Origin: a virus
IMG/VR virus record: IMGVR_UViG_3300036828_000126
Location: 1-41,441 of that record
Strand: one strand, 5' to 3'
DNA length: 41,441 nt
Shown: positions 31,146 through 40,249 of the stretch, in pieces
Position numbering within the stretch: the first letter of the stretch is position 1
How the letters are laid out: each line of letters begins with the position of its first letter
Notes under the pieces: generated by a model
Told to the model about the DNA's origin: nothing
The model's input: only the letters and a program-made list of their open reading frames with translations
Database searches by the model: none
Translations under genes and position numbers: made by a program

Positions 31146-34007
31146 ATGGCGGCCGACGGCGATCTCACCTTTTTCGCGGTGGAAATCCCGGTATTTAGGA
31201 CTGGATCGGACATCGTCTCGCTCTCGCAGGGCGCCGGAACGCATCCCAGCGGCACGCTCTCGCAATTCTCCGATATGCTCCAAACAGATACCACCATTCT
31301 CGCGTCGGATATCGGATATCGCACGACATCCGGAGCACCTCGGGTTTATCCGCCGCGTATTACGGGGGCCTTCCAGATTGACCAGCGGATCAATCTCGAT
31401 CCGACGCAGTCGGCGGTTGGCGCATCGTGGGGGCAGCTGTCGCTTTCGAATATCGATGGAGCATATGACTCGATTGCGGAAACCACGACATCCTTCGGGC
31501 AACTGGTCAGCATTTATTACGGCTCCAAGAGTTATGACGCGGCTCGGGGGATTATGGTCGATCCGCCGTATGGCTCACTCAAGCCGGTTGCTGTGCTGGC
31601 GCCGGAGCCATGGCTACTAACGTACAAGGAATTACAAATCCCTCTGCGAGATGCGACGTATCTGACGGAATTCCCGCTACAGTCACAAATCTACAGCGGA
31701 ACGGGATCGTATGAGGGGACAGCCGCACTACAAGGCAAACCCAAGCCAATGGCGCGCGGTGGAACCGCCTCGGCTCCGATCTATAACATCAGTCCTGTTC
31801 TGATCGATCCTGCGCAGCTGATCTACCAATATACAGACGGGCCCGGGACGGTGGTTAGAGCCTATGAGGGCGGCGCGGCTGTCTGGACATCAGACGGCGA
31901 TGTCTCCAGCCTATACGGCGGCAGCGTGCCGGCGGGACACTACCGAACGGACAACTCCCGCGGCTTGTTCCAACTAGGCTCCCAGCCTGTCGGGACGGTC
32001 ACGGCGGACGTGACTGGAGCCTTTCCATCCGGGGCGACAATCTCGCAGGCGGCTCTGATCGCGCTCGCCCTGCTGCAAGAGGATCTCGCCGTCGCGCCAG
32101 GTGCGCTTGATGCCGATTCGTTCCATGCGGCAATTTCCAGCGTGCTACCGCCGTTTGTCGCTTCCGAGGGAGCCGGAACTAGGCCGTGTGGCACACTCTC
32201 GCAGCTAGAAGGGAGCAACACGCTGGCGACAGCGACCGATCCAGCACAAGGTGTGGCGGGCGTGTGGTGGTCCTCGGATTCGACAGTGGACGGTCCGGGA
32301 GCGCTCGACCAGATAGTCCGCTCTTTCGGCGGTCAGGTGATCTCCGATCGCAGCGGGAGGTTGCGCTTAGTCCTCTTGCGCGATCTGACTGCGAGCGACA
32401 GTCCCGTCATTCAATTAGATCCGACGAATATAGTGGCGCTAGATCGCCAGCCGTTGCCTGCTACCGTGCAACCGCCATGCTATCGCGTGCGCGTGGGGTA
32501 CGCGACAAACCATACCATTCTGACATCGGGCCTATCACCGCAGGTATCTGCCGAACGCATCCAGTATTTGCAGTCGACTGGCGGGAACGCGACATTTATC
32601 TCGGACCAAGTCATGCGCGATTGGGTGCGGCCGACCGATCTGGGGCCGTTGCAATCTGTTATGCTCCAACTCGGTGACGCGCAGGCTGTCGCGGACATTC
32701 TTGGATCTCTTTGGAGCGTCCGCCGTGGATTTTATGCTGCGACTGTTCCAACGTCTCTAGCCTTGACGCTCAGTATTGGTGACGTCGTCTCTCTCGTCTG
32801 GCCTACGGGGAATCTCAATAGCGGCAAACTAGCCCAAATCGTCGGAGAGACATGGAAGTCATCCGATCCGACGATCACATTCTATCTGCTCGTGTCAGAA
32901 GTCTCTGCCGCTCCAACGGCGGTTGCTATTGCCGCCGCTCTCGCCGCCTATGATGTAACATCATACGGCGATGGTTCTGTCTATGCCGATCACTCGCTCG
33001 GGCTCATAAGCGGCCAACCGATCTCGGCATCTGATATTCTGGGCATCGTCAATGAGGCGCAAGCCGCGATTTCGCTCCTGGCCGAAATGGCCACGCAATG
33101 GAACGCCCTCGCTGCGCAGATTTCGGACTTGCAGCAACAGGCTGCGGCGGTGCCTGTCACGTCGCCGGATAATACGTGGATTTCCGCCGTCGGCGCCTGG
33201 TTATTCGACTCAGAGACGCCCCCCGTTAAGTGGGATCTCGTCGCCACGCAGGCGGGCACATCAGTGCGAGTGGCTGGCGTGATCGATGCGGCAACGGCCG
33301 GAACGACACTGTTGGGATGGAAAAGCTCGGCGATGTATCGACAGACCGGAGCCTCATGGTTCTCGTCTCCTCCGGTATATCCTGCGGTCTGGTCGTCCTC
33401 AACGGACCCTAGAATAACGACGACACCGCAGACATGGGGATCGCATAAGAATACGCATATCACACTGTCTGGCAGTAATCTCATTGCGACGGCCACTGCC
33501 AATGGCGTCGATCAGGTGGTCTCCTCAGCGCTAACGTATTCCTCTGGTAAATGGTATTGGGAAGTCCTTCTGACTTACACAGCCGATGGCGGGGCTGGGG
33601 TAGCGACGACACAGGTCCCGATTGGCGATGGTCAATGGCTTGGCAGCACGGACAATGGGATCGGCTGGTATCATGACGGCGCGATCTTCACGAACAACGC
33701 ATACCAGACTTCATGGTCTCCGTTTACCTCAGTTGCGCGTCTCTGCTTTGCGCTAGACCTGAACAACAACAAGCTATGGGGCCGTGTCGGCACGACGGGG
33801 GATTGGAATGCATCCGCGATAACAAACCAGAACCCCGCAACCAATACCGGAGGATTTAGCTTGAGCACTGGCACGATGCTATCCTTCCCGATGGGGCCAG
33901 CTGCAAACCTGAAGAGCACGGCAATACCAGACAGCATCACCGGCGTTTTCGCTTCCGGGTCCTTCGTCGGCGCGCCCCCGTCCGGGTTCGCCCCGTTCGT
34001 CTCATGA
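31146..34007 (+). CDS. Tail tip/baseplate protein with SPRY and carbohydrate-associated modules
   Basis: A 953-residue protein directly after the tape measure gene, where tail-hub or tip proteins are encoded. The first 600 residues resemble phage tip proteins (FQIDQRINLDPTQSAVGASW, GALDQIVRSFGGQVISDRSG, LALTLSIGDVVSLVWPTG). A helical linker follows (NALAAQISDLQQQAAAVPV), then a SPDNTWI module (about 673-760) homologous to modules in the next two genes. A SPRY domain (about 765-905) is last, marked by GKWYWEVLLTYTADGG and IGWYHDGAIF, with LCFALDLNNNKLWGRV. SPRY domains bind ligands, here perhaps host surface sugars or proteins. It overlaps the next gene by ATGA. Confidence 0.78.
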   Translation: MAADGDLTFFAVEIPVFRTGSDIVSLSQGAGTHPSGTLSQFSDMLQTDTTILASDIGYRTTSGAPRVYPPRITGAFQIDQRINLDPTQSAVGASWGQLSLSNIDGAYDSIAETTTSFGQLVSIYYGSKSYDAARGIMVDPPYGSLKPVAVLAPEPWLLTYKELQIPLRDATYLTEFPLQSQIYSGTGSYEGTAALQGKPKPMARGGTASAPIYNISPVLIDPAQLIYQYTDGPGTVVRAYEGGAAVWTSDGDVSSLYGGSVPAGHYRTDNSRGLFQLGSQPVGTVTADVTGAFPSGATISQAALIALALLQEDLAVAPGALDADSFHAAISSVLPPFVASEGAGTRPCGTLSQLEGSNTLATATDPAQGVAGVWWSSDSTVDGPGALDQIVRSFGGQVISDRSGRLRLVLLRDLTASDSPVIQLDPTNIVALDRQPLPATVQPPCYRVRVGYATNHTILTSGLSPQVSAERIQYLQSTGGNATFISDQVMRDWVRPTDLGPLQSVMLQLGDAQAVADILGSLWSVRRGFYAATVPTSLALTLSIGDVVSLVWPTGNLNSGKLAQIVGETWKSSDPTITFYLLVSEVSAAPTAVAIAAALAAYDVTSYGDGSVYADHSLGLISGQPISASDILGIVNEAQAAISLLAEMATQWNALAAQISDLQQQAAAVPVTSPDNTWISAVGAWLFDSETPPVKWDLVATQAGTSVRVAGVIDAATAGTTLLGWKSSAMYRQTGASWFSSPPVYPAVWSSSTDPRITTTPQTWGSHKNTHITLSGSNLIATATANGVDQVVSSALTYSSGKWYWEVLLTYTADGGAGVATTQVPIGDGQWLGSTDNGIGWYHDGAIFTNNAYQTSWSPFTSVARLCFALDLNNNKLWGRVGTTGDWNASAITNQNPATNTGGFSLSTGTMLSFPMGPAANLKSTAIPDSITGVFASGSFVGAPPSGFAPFVS

Positions 34008-34432
34008 CAATCCAGGCAGGAAGCCCGCTGACGGCCGCTGACATAGCGGGTCTCAAGGCGCTCGCCGACGCGGCTCTGGCAACCGCGGACACGCAACTCG
34101 GCTATGTTTCTACGTATGAGGACCAGATCATCGCGCTCCAGGGAGGGACAAGCACGGGCACCACCTCGCCGGACAATACCTGGATCACCGGCGCCGATCA
34201 GGTCATCTGGGACAATGCCAGTCCTTCGCAGGCATGGTCCCTCGTCTTTTCTCAGGGTTCCGGCTTGCAGGTCGCGGTCAATGGCAATGTCGATGCGAAC
34301 ACTGCCAATGCGGCACTGCTAGGCTGGCTTGGCGGCAAGATTTATCACGAGAATTCCTCATCGCCACCCGGATGGTACGTGTCAAACCCAACGGCTCCGC
34401 CGTCCTGGTCTGTGACGATTGATCCGCGGTGA
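34004..34432 (+). CDS. Stand-alone copy of the SPDxTWI carbohydrate-associated module
   Basis: A 142-residue protein with a 50-residue helical N-terminus (TAADIAGLKALADAALATAD) and one module from Ser55 to the end: SPDNTWITGADQVIWDN, then LQVAVNGNVDANTANAALLG, GGKIYHENSSSPPGWYV and a final DPR. The same two-part architecture begins the next gene, so it looks like a duplication of that N-terminus without the catalytic part. Similar modules appear in secreted proteins of alphaproteobacteria, from memory. It may cap or compete with the enzyme at the tail tip. Coupled by ATGA to the gene upstream. Confidence 0.7.
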   Translation: MTIQAGSPLTAADIAGLKALADAALATADTQLGYVSTYEDQIIALQGGTSTGTTSPDNTWITGADQVIWDNASPSQAWSLVFSQGSGLQVAVNGNVDANTANAALLGWLGGKIYHENSSSPPGWYVSNPTAPPSWSVTIDPR

Positions 34433-34471
34433 CTTCCGTGTCCCAACCATAGCGTGATCTGAGGAAACTAG

Positions 34472-37438
34472 ATGGCAATCACTACAGGAGTGGTCGTTAG
34501 CCTCGCGGACATTCTCGCGATCAAGGCGACGGCAGACGCTGCGGCGGCAAAGACCGCTACTGTGCAAACGCAGATCGCCGCGATGCAAGCCCAGGTCATT
34601 GCGCTGGCGTCCGGTGGCTCTGTCGCTCCAATCACGAGCCCGGATGGCACATGGATCACGACATCAGACCGAGTAATCTATGATAATCACTCTCCGCCAT
34701 GGCCGTGGACTCTGACGGCTGTCGCGGGGAAGGGATTGGTGGTCCAGGCAAATGGCACGCTGGATGCGAACTCTTCCAACGTGGTAAAACTCGGCTGGGC
34801 CGGAAACAAGATCCACCAGGAGAACAACTTTGTTCCCCCTGGATGGTGGTATTCCGACCCGGTATCGCCTCCGGTCTGGATAGGCGAAAACGATCCTACA
34901 CTGGTCGCCGGTCCTCTGACGATCACCGGTATCTCGCTTTCGAACGCTTCGTTTACCGGAGGGGCGCCGAGCGGGACCGTCGTTGGCACGATCTCTGTGC
35001 TCACAACCGGCGGAGCGTATTCCGGCAGCCTGGCGCTGACCGGCACGGATGCAGGTAGATTCGCAGTCTCATCAGGCTCGCTCGTGACGTCCGGGGTTGT
35101 CGCTGCCGGCAACTATAATTTCAACATCGTCGCCACACAGGCTGGCGCAATCGGCTCGCCATACACGTCAGCTAAAACTGTTACGGCATCCTCCGGCGGC
35201 ACGTCAGGGTTCTTAAACGGCTATCACCTGACGTTCGATTGGGAGGCGAACGACTTCGTAAACAACCCGACTCCCACGGCCGGAAAGTTCACGACGACAT
35301 TGTCCTCTGGGCTTCGCTATCTCGGCAACGGTGATCAGGAATATTGGGCCGACTCGTCGACCGGGCAGAACCCTTTCAGTCTCAGCAACGGGGTGCTGAA
35401 CATAGCCGCGACCTATGTCGGCTCAGGCAACACCCCTGGAGGCGGCAGCCTTTCGTATGTATCAGGGCTTTTCACGACGCAGGGTTTTTTCTCGCAGAAA
35501 TACGGCTATTTTGAAATGCGCGCCAAGCTGCCAGCAGGCGTCGGCATGTGGCCGGCATTCTGGATGCTGGACACTGACTCCAACGTGGGCGGCATGTGGC
35601 CTCCCGAGCTTGATGTGCTCGAGGCATTCGGCGCTCCGAACTCAGGCGGCGAGGGCGGCACGAACAAGGCGCACTGGGGTGTGCATAGCCAAAACGCGGG
35701 ACAGGAGGCCGGCGGCTGGGTGACTCTCGGCAGCGACGGAACCACGCAGTTTCACACCTATGGCGTCCTTTGGACATCTGCGACGCTGACATTCTACTAT
35801 GATGGCGTGTCCGTTGCATCGACGGCGACTCCGACTGACTATACGAAGCAAATGTATATGATCGTGAACCTCGCCGTGGGCGGCACGTGGCCGGGCAACG
35901 CGACGGGTGAAAACGCCACGATGCAAGTCGACTACGTGCGCGCTTTCTCGAATGACGCTGCCATTCCGCCAGTCGTGCTCCAGACAGTATCCTCTCCCGA
36001 CGGCGGCGGGACGTCGCTCTATGGTGCAACCTCTGCATCGTCAGGTGGCACGTCGCCTGGCGGTTTCACGATCGGAAGCGCGGTCGCCAACCCGTCATCT
36101 GGAACCCTGCTGAATGTCAATCTGACATCGCAGACCGGTCAGGTTGTCGGCCAAAGCCTGTTCGGCATCTCATCATCCTCAAACAATCACACATTTGCGG
36201 ATACTTTCGCCGATGCAGGATGGGTATCAACGATGGCACCCCTTGATTTCCGGGGGTGGCGCTTACAAGGCGAGAATCTCATCGGGTCGATATTCCCTTC
36301 GGCAAGTTCCTCCACCGGGGCTGACTTCACGGGGGCGATCTCAATTCTAGCAGCGCACATCAGGACCGCGCTACCAAATGCCGAACTGATGTGGACTTGT
36401 GTTGATCCCGGCATGTTGCCGGCTTATCAGACATCATCGGCTTCTGTGTTTGCCAGCCAAATGGTTCAAATCGCGACGTATCTGGAGAGCCATGGCGTTC
36501 ACGTAAAATATTGGGATTGCCTCAACGAACCGGAGTCGTCCACCTCATCGGCACAGGGCAAGGCTTTTAGCGCTGCGGCCTTTACGGCTCTGAATGCCAT
36601 GAACAAGGGTTATCAATTCGGCACGAGTCCGACAGGTCCGATGGGGATCATCGTCTCTCCGTGGCCAGCAGACTGCATCGCCGGCTATCCCGCAATGGAT
36701 TACATATCCGGCCACTGGTATGGGGGCGCTACGGATACTGGCAGCATTGCGCACGACCTCTCAATCGGCGGTGATTGGGATGGAGGCAACGCAGTCGGTC
36801 CGCTTGCATCAGGGCCTAGTGTCGGTTCCGGCTGTGCAATAGCCAATGAGACCGTCAACGGTAAGAAATACCCATTCGCCCTGACCGAATACGGCTTTAG
36901 CTACGGCGGTGGCGGCTACACGAATGCCGCTAGCACGAACATGATTGCAAGTTGCGCTTATGGCTCCCTCCTCATCGCTGGTGTGTTGAGCAATCGGATC
37001 TGGGCCTCCCACGTATGGGACGCCGGCCAGCACGTTTATGGATTCTCGAACTACCTCGGAGGCGTAGCACCGCACGTCATCATGCTCTCGCAGGGCGGTC
37101 AAAAGATGCCCGGCAATATCGTGTGGTCCCGTCTTGTGAAAGACGCGTACAGTGCCTCCGGTGTCGGTGGCGGCGGAGCCGGCCCATACCTGAGCGTGCT
37201 GGCAACGACCAACGGACTGATGATTATCAACAGCTCGCAAACGACCGCGAGCACCGGGTCTATCGTGCTGGGCGGTCTGCAAAATACGACCCTCAAAAAA
37301 TGGCAGCAGGTCGCCACGGATTCATCTGGAGGGTTCAGCAATAACGTCGGAACGACAACCACTGAAACGGTTGCTGCAGGAGGGGTTCTGGCGGCTCAGA
37401 CCTTCCCGCGGCTCAGTGTGACAGTATACTCGCCGTGA
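34472..37438 (+). CDS. Dual glycoside hydrolase tail protein (GH16 plus clan GH-A-like)
   Basis: A 988-residue probable depolymerase. Order: helical stalk (1-50), SPDGTWI module (56-140), cadherin-like beta domain (about 145-245), GH16 domain (about 250-505), linker, then a second glycosidase (about 560-985). The GH16 signature ELDVLE places the two catalytic glutamates at 379 and 384; YGYFEMRAKLPAG and GMWPAFWMLDTD support it. In the second domain YWDCLNEPES has a candidate acid/base Glu686 and PFALTEYGFSY a candidate nucleophile Glu806, the spacing and NEP motif of clan GH-A enzymes such as GH39 or GH5. GH16 enzymes usually cut beta-1,3 or 1,4 glucans or galactans, so the phage probably digests host exopolysaccharide. 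GAGG lies 8 nt before the ATG. Confidence 0.85.
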   Translation: MAITTGVVVSLADILAIKATADAAAAKTATVQTQIAAMQAQVIALASGGSVAPITSPDGTWITTSDRVIYDNHSPPWPWTLTAVAGKGLVVQANGTLDANSSNVVKLGWAGNKIHQENNFVPPGWWYSDPVSPPVWIGENDPTLVAGPLTITGISLSNASFTGGAPSGTVVGTISVLTTGGAYSGSLALTGTDAGRFAVSSGSLVTSGVVAAGNYNFNIVATQAGAIGSPYTSAKTVTASSGGTSGFLNGYHLTFDWEANDFVNNPTPTAGKFTTTLSSGLRYLGNGDQEYWADSSTGQNPFSLSNGVLNIAATYVGSGNTPGGGSLSYVSGLFTTQGFFSQKYGYFEMRAKLPAGVGMWPAFWMLDTDSNVGGMWPPELDVLEAFGAPNSGGEGGTNKAHWGVHSQNAGQEAGGWVTLGSDGTTQFHTYGVLWTSATLTFYYDGVSVASTATPTDYTKQMYMIVNLAVGGTWPGNATGENATMQVDYVRAFSNDAAIPPVVLQTVSSPDGGGTSLYGATSASSGGTSPGGFTIGSAVANPSSGTLLNVNLTSQTGQVVGQSLFGISSSSNNHTFADTFADAGWVSTMAPLDFRGWRLQGENLIGSIFPSASSSTGADFTGAISILAAHIRTALPNAELMWTCVDPGMLPAYQTSSASVFASQMVQIATYLESHGVHVKYWDCLNEPESSTSSAQGKAFSAAAFTALNAMNKGYQFGTSPTGPMGIIVSPWPADCIAGYPAMDYISGHWYGGATDTGSIAHDLSIGGDWDGGNAVGPLASGPSVGSGCAIANETVNGKKYPFALTEYGFSYGGGGYTNAASTNMIASCAYGSLLIAGVLSNRIWASHVWDAGQHVYGFSNYLGGVAPHVIMLSQGGQKMPGNIVWSRLVKDAYSASGVGGGGAGPYLSVLATTNGLMIINSSQTTASTGSIVLGGLQNTTLKKWQQVATDSSGGFSNNVGTTTTETVAAGGVLAAQTFPRLSVTVYSP

Positions 37439-38226
37439 CCGCGCTATTCGGCTGGGATAACTATGTGACGCGACCAGGAACTACGATTACATCATGGTCG
37501 GAGGAGCCAACACTGCCCGCGGCGAATATTGCGAACCCATACGGCTCTTTTTCGACAGGATGGCAAACTCTTACCGGAGATGTCACAAATGCCGACGGCG
37601 CACGGATTCAAATAACCCCTGCCAGCACGGGTCTGCCGTGGGTCGTTGCAGGGATATTCCGGACCAACCTGACGTCACAGTCCTCCGTGTCATTCGCGCT
37701 ATATTCCGGCGGCACTCAGACCTTGGTTCAGGTCATGGCTGGACCGGCCATCGGCTTTGGGCAGGTTGTAACCGTGTTCCCGGCAGGAACAACGGCGGAT
37801 GCTTTGATCATCTCAATAGACGACTCCTCAAATCCCGATCAGAATATCAACGTCCCTCTGGTGTATGCCGGCACTGCTTGGGTTCCGGCGACCGGCCCGG
37901 CCTGGTCTAGCACGATTGGTCGCGACGATGCGACCGACCTGGTGGTAACGCGAGGAGGTCAGGAAATCGTCAATCTCCTGTGGCAGCGACGGCGATGGGA
38001 GATCGCGCTTGACGGAATTCGCGCATCTGAGGTCTGGGCAAATGTGGATAATCTCCGCATGACGGCGCGGCGCGGCGGCAACGTGATTTATGTTCCCAAC
38101 GTGGACTCGGCTTATGTGGCACAGGAAGCCATCTTTGGCATGCTCCACGAAACGGCTGACATCACATTCCCCTATATGTCGGCGGATCGCCGGGCATGGC
38201 GTGCGCGAGTGACAGAAAGGCTCTGA
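37435..38226 (+). CDS. Tail-associated beta-rich protein
   Basis: A 263-residue protein that begins LFGWDNYVTRPGTTITSWSE and continues PTLPAANIANPYGSFSTGWQ. These Leu-Pro-Ala-x-N-I-x-[ND]P motifs are familiar from phage tail proteins that bind at the tip, from memory. The rest is a beta-sandwich-like domain (AGIFRTNLTSQSSVSFALYS) and a C-terminal part with RRRWEIALDGI and TADITFPYMSADRRAWRARV. The GTG start overlaps the previous stop (GTGA). Probably a baseplate or fibre-connecting protein. Confidence 0.62.
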   Translation: MTALFGWDNYVTRPGTTITSWSEEPTLPAANIANPYGSFSTGWQTLTGDVTNADGARIQITPASTGLPWVVAGIFRTNLTSQSSVSFALYSGGTQTLVQVMAGPAIGFGQVVTVFPAGTTADALIISIDDSSNPDQNINVPLVYAGTAWVPATGPAWSSTIGRDDATDLVVTRGGQEIVNLLWQRRRWEIALDGIRASEVWANVDNLRMTARRGGNVIYVPNVDSAYVAQEAIFGMLHETADITFPYMSADRRAWRARVTERL

Positions 38227-38229
38227 CCG

Positions 38230-39483
38230 ATGCTCGGCAATTTCATCTTAGAGACGGCCAATGCGCCCGGCACTGCGGCGACGGTCACCCTTGCCGGAGC
38301 GGCGGCAGGCCGGGTCGCGTTCTCGCAGAAGTTCCAGACCGGGGCACCATGCTATTATTTTCTAGACGACGGGAGCCAAGCGGAGGCAGGCAGCGGCACG
38401 TTCACCGTGGGGCCGCCGAACACGATCTCACGCGCGACGGTAATCTGGAACTCTGCCGGCAATACGTCGCGCCTCAATTTTACCGGTCAGACACGCATCT
38501 ATAACGAGATACCGGCGGAACGGAGGCTCTGGCTCGACACAGCTCTCAATCTGGCGCTGCCTGGAAACGTCGACGCTCCATCGCTGAACCAGGGACAGCT
38601 CGCAGGTTTCCGCAACGCGATCATTAACGGCGCGATGGAGATCGCGCAGCGCGGGACGTCATTCACGACTCCGGCCAGCAATACGCTAACCCTAGATCGC
38701 TGGCGGATTGTCTATGACGGGTCGGGAAGCACATTCACGGTGAGTCGCCAGCCTGTAGCGAATCAAGCATGGCTCGACAAAGGCTTCCGCTACATGCTGC
38801 AATACGCGCAGACGGTCGCCGGCTCGGGCGGGACAACTCGGCAAATTATACACAAGATCGAAGGCGTCAGGAGCTTCGCAGGCCGCAACGTCACTGTATC
38901 TATCTCCGGGTATTCCGACGCGCCGCGCACCGTTACCGTCTGGTTTGCTCAGGTATTCGGAACAGGCGGATCGCCATCTGCAACAGTCAACTCGGCGACG
39001 CAGAACTGGAGTCTTACGACTACGCCAGCGGATTTCTCGGCCACATTCGCCTTACCTACGATCAACGGAAAGACACTAGGGTCGAACAACGACGACTCCC
39101 TGACGGTCCTCATGAATTTGCCTTTGAATACAGCGCATACGATCAACATGACGGGCGTCACGGTAGAGCCGGGCATTGTCAAGACACCGTTCGAGTGGAG
39201 GCCGCCGCAGCAGGAATTGGCGCTGTGTCAGCGGTATTACCAGACCGTCGGATGGCAGACAAACGGTTATAGCACCGCCGGCACTTCCTACGCTCTCAAC
39301 GTTCCATACCCGGTTGTACTGCGTGCGACACCCACCGTCACCCCTAGCGTGGGTACGCAGACGAACTGTAGCGGCGGTACTGCGATCGCAGTCGGCGTCA
39401 GCACATATCAATATTCGACAACGGTCACTGGAGCTGGAGTCTTCACATACACCGGAACGGCAACAGTCTCCGCGGAGCTCTAA
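38230..39483 (+). CDS. Tail fibre / receptor-binding protein
   Basis: A 417-residue protein. The N-terminal 100 residues (MLGNFILETANAPGTAATVT, and GSGTFTVGPPNTISRATVIW) form the attachment part common to phage fibre proteins. Residues about 130-320 contain FRNAIINGAMEIAQRGTSFT, NTLTLDRWRIVYDGSGSTFT and VSRQ, the signature of a carbohydrate-binding jelly-roll module found in many phage fibres, followed by VEPGIVKTPFEWRPPQQELA and LCQRYYQT. The C-terminal beta domain ends in SAEL. It directly follows the tip genes and precedes a small fibre-assembly-like protein. Confidence 0.85.
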   Translation: MLGNFILETANAPGTAATVTLAGAAAGRVAFSQKFQTGAPCYYFLDDGSQAEAGSGTFTVGPPNTISRATVIWNSAGNTSRLNFTGQTRIYNEIPAERRLWLDTALNLALPGNVDAPSLNQGQLAGFRNAIINGAMEIAQRGTSFTTPASNTLTLDRWRIVYDGSGSTFTVSRQPVANQAWLDKGFRYMLQYAQTVAGSGGTTRQIIHKIEGVRSFAGRNVTVSISGYSDAPRTVTVWFAQVFGTGGSPSATVNSATQNWSLTTTPADFSATFALPTINGKTLGSNNDDSLTVLMNLPLNTAHTINMTGVTVEPGIVKTPFEWRPPQQELALCQRYYQTVGWQTNGYSTAGTSYALNVPYPVVLRATPTVTPSVGTQTNCSGGTAIAVGVSTYQYSTTVTGAGVFTYTGTATVSAEL

Positions 39484-39485
39484 AG

Positions 39486-39767
39486 ATGGCAGCATACCAC
39501 CTCATCGCCGGGCACCCCGCCGTGCTTCGCATCTCTGACGGCGCAGTAATCCCTTTCGCAGCGGGGAATACCGACTATTCCGTTTATGTGGACTGGCTTG
39601 CCCTCGGCAACACGCCTGATCCAGCGCCGCCGCCGCCGCCTGGCCCGGTGATCGAGCAGAGCGCCACGTCGCTCCTAATCGCCCAGGCGAAAACCCACGT
39701 CCAGCAAGGCAATCATGCCGAGGCGCTGGATGCCATCCTGCAACTCCTCGAAAGGACCGCCGTATGA
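39486..39767 (+). CDS. Small tail fibre assembly-like protein
   Basis: A 93-residue protein: GAVIPFAAGNTDYSVYVDWL with ALGNTPDP matches the short motif seen in phage fibre-assembly and C-terminal fibre proteins (D-x-x-IP...N-x-DY-x-x-Y-x-x-WL-x-x-GNTP). A Pro-rich linker and an acidic helix (TSLLIAQAKTHVQQGNHAEA) follow. Its stop overlaps the next start. Confidence 0.65.
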   Translation: MAAYHLIAGHPAVLRISDGAVIPFAAGNTDYSVYVDWLALGNTPDPAPPPPPGPVIEQSATSLLIAQAKTHVQQGNHAEALDAILQLLERTAV

Positions 39768-40078
39768 CCGCGACCATCATCTCGAATACGCCGCCGTTCG
39801 GCGCGCTGACCAACGCTACCGTGGCGCAGCTGTTCGCTGTCAACCAGGCGGTGGTTCGGTTGCAGGCGGCGGTGGCGAATGCAGCGACAGGCTACAGCGG
39901 AACTGCTGGTACGGAATACGAGACCGGAACAAACTTCGGAGTGGCAGCCAGCGCAACGCCAGGGCAAAAAGGCGCGGACTACGCGTACGCGGTAGCAAAC
40001 CTGGGAACCGCGTGGGCGACATTCTGGACAGCCGCTTTAGCCTCTATCCAAGCTCTGGACAACGGCGTCACGGCATAG
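39764..40078 (+). CDS. Small tail-end protein of unknown function
   Basis: A 104-residue protein with an N-terminal helix (VAQLFAVNQAVVRLQAAVAN) and a Tyr/Gly/Ala-rich middle, then a helical AYAVANLGTAWATFWTAALA. It is coupled by ATGA to the fibre-assembly-like gene. It is the last gene of the tail block; a 171-nt non-coding region follows. No family is recognised. Confidence 0.58.
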   Translation: MTATIISNTPPFGALTNATVAQLFAVNQAVVRLQAAVANAATGYSGTAGTEYETGTNFGVAASATPGQKGADYAYAVANLGTAWATFWTAALASIQALDNGVTA

Positions 40079-40153
40079 CGGGAGGGGACAGGGCGTGCCT
40101 CTGCGATCGCTCGAGGCCGTAGACGCAGACTCGGTCTGTCGTGTAGACCAACC

Positions 40154-40185
40154 AAGCCAGGAGGTTCGGACGATCTTCTTGGCTT
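40154..40185 (+). promoter_or_regulatory. 11-bp hairpin in the gap after the tail genes
   Basis: AAGCCAGGAGG (40154-40164) pairs completely, with G-U pairs allowed, with CTTCTTGGCTT (40175-40185) around a 10-nt loop. It lies between the last tail gene and the terminator-like hairpin at 40202. The 40079-40249 gap holds no convincing open frame. Confidence 0.5.
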
Positions 40186-40201
40186 CCTCTCCAGAAACTC
40201 G

Positions 40202-40230
40202 CGGCCGGGATGCCTCCCGGCCGTATCTTT
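40202..40230 (+). terminator. Intrinsic terminator-like hairpin
   Basis: CGGCCGGGA (40202-40210) pairs perfectly with TCCCGGCCG (40215-40223) around TGCC, followed by TATCTTT. A 9-bp GC-rich stem with a T-rich tail is the layout of a Rho-independent terminator for the long plus-strand late operon. The tail is short, so termination may be partial, and the next gene begins 20 nt downstream. Confidence 0.7.
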
Positions 40231-40249
40231 GAGCAGGCGCCGGTGAGAG

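Noticed and set aside
34004-34432. The 142-residue module protein as a frameshifted fragment of the gene after it
   Set aside because: It has its own coupled start, a full module ending in DPR and a proper stop, and the next gene has its own complete copy and ribosome-binding site.
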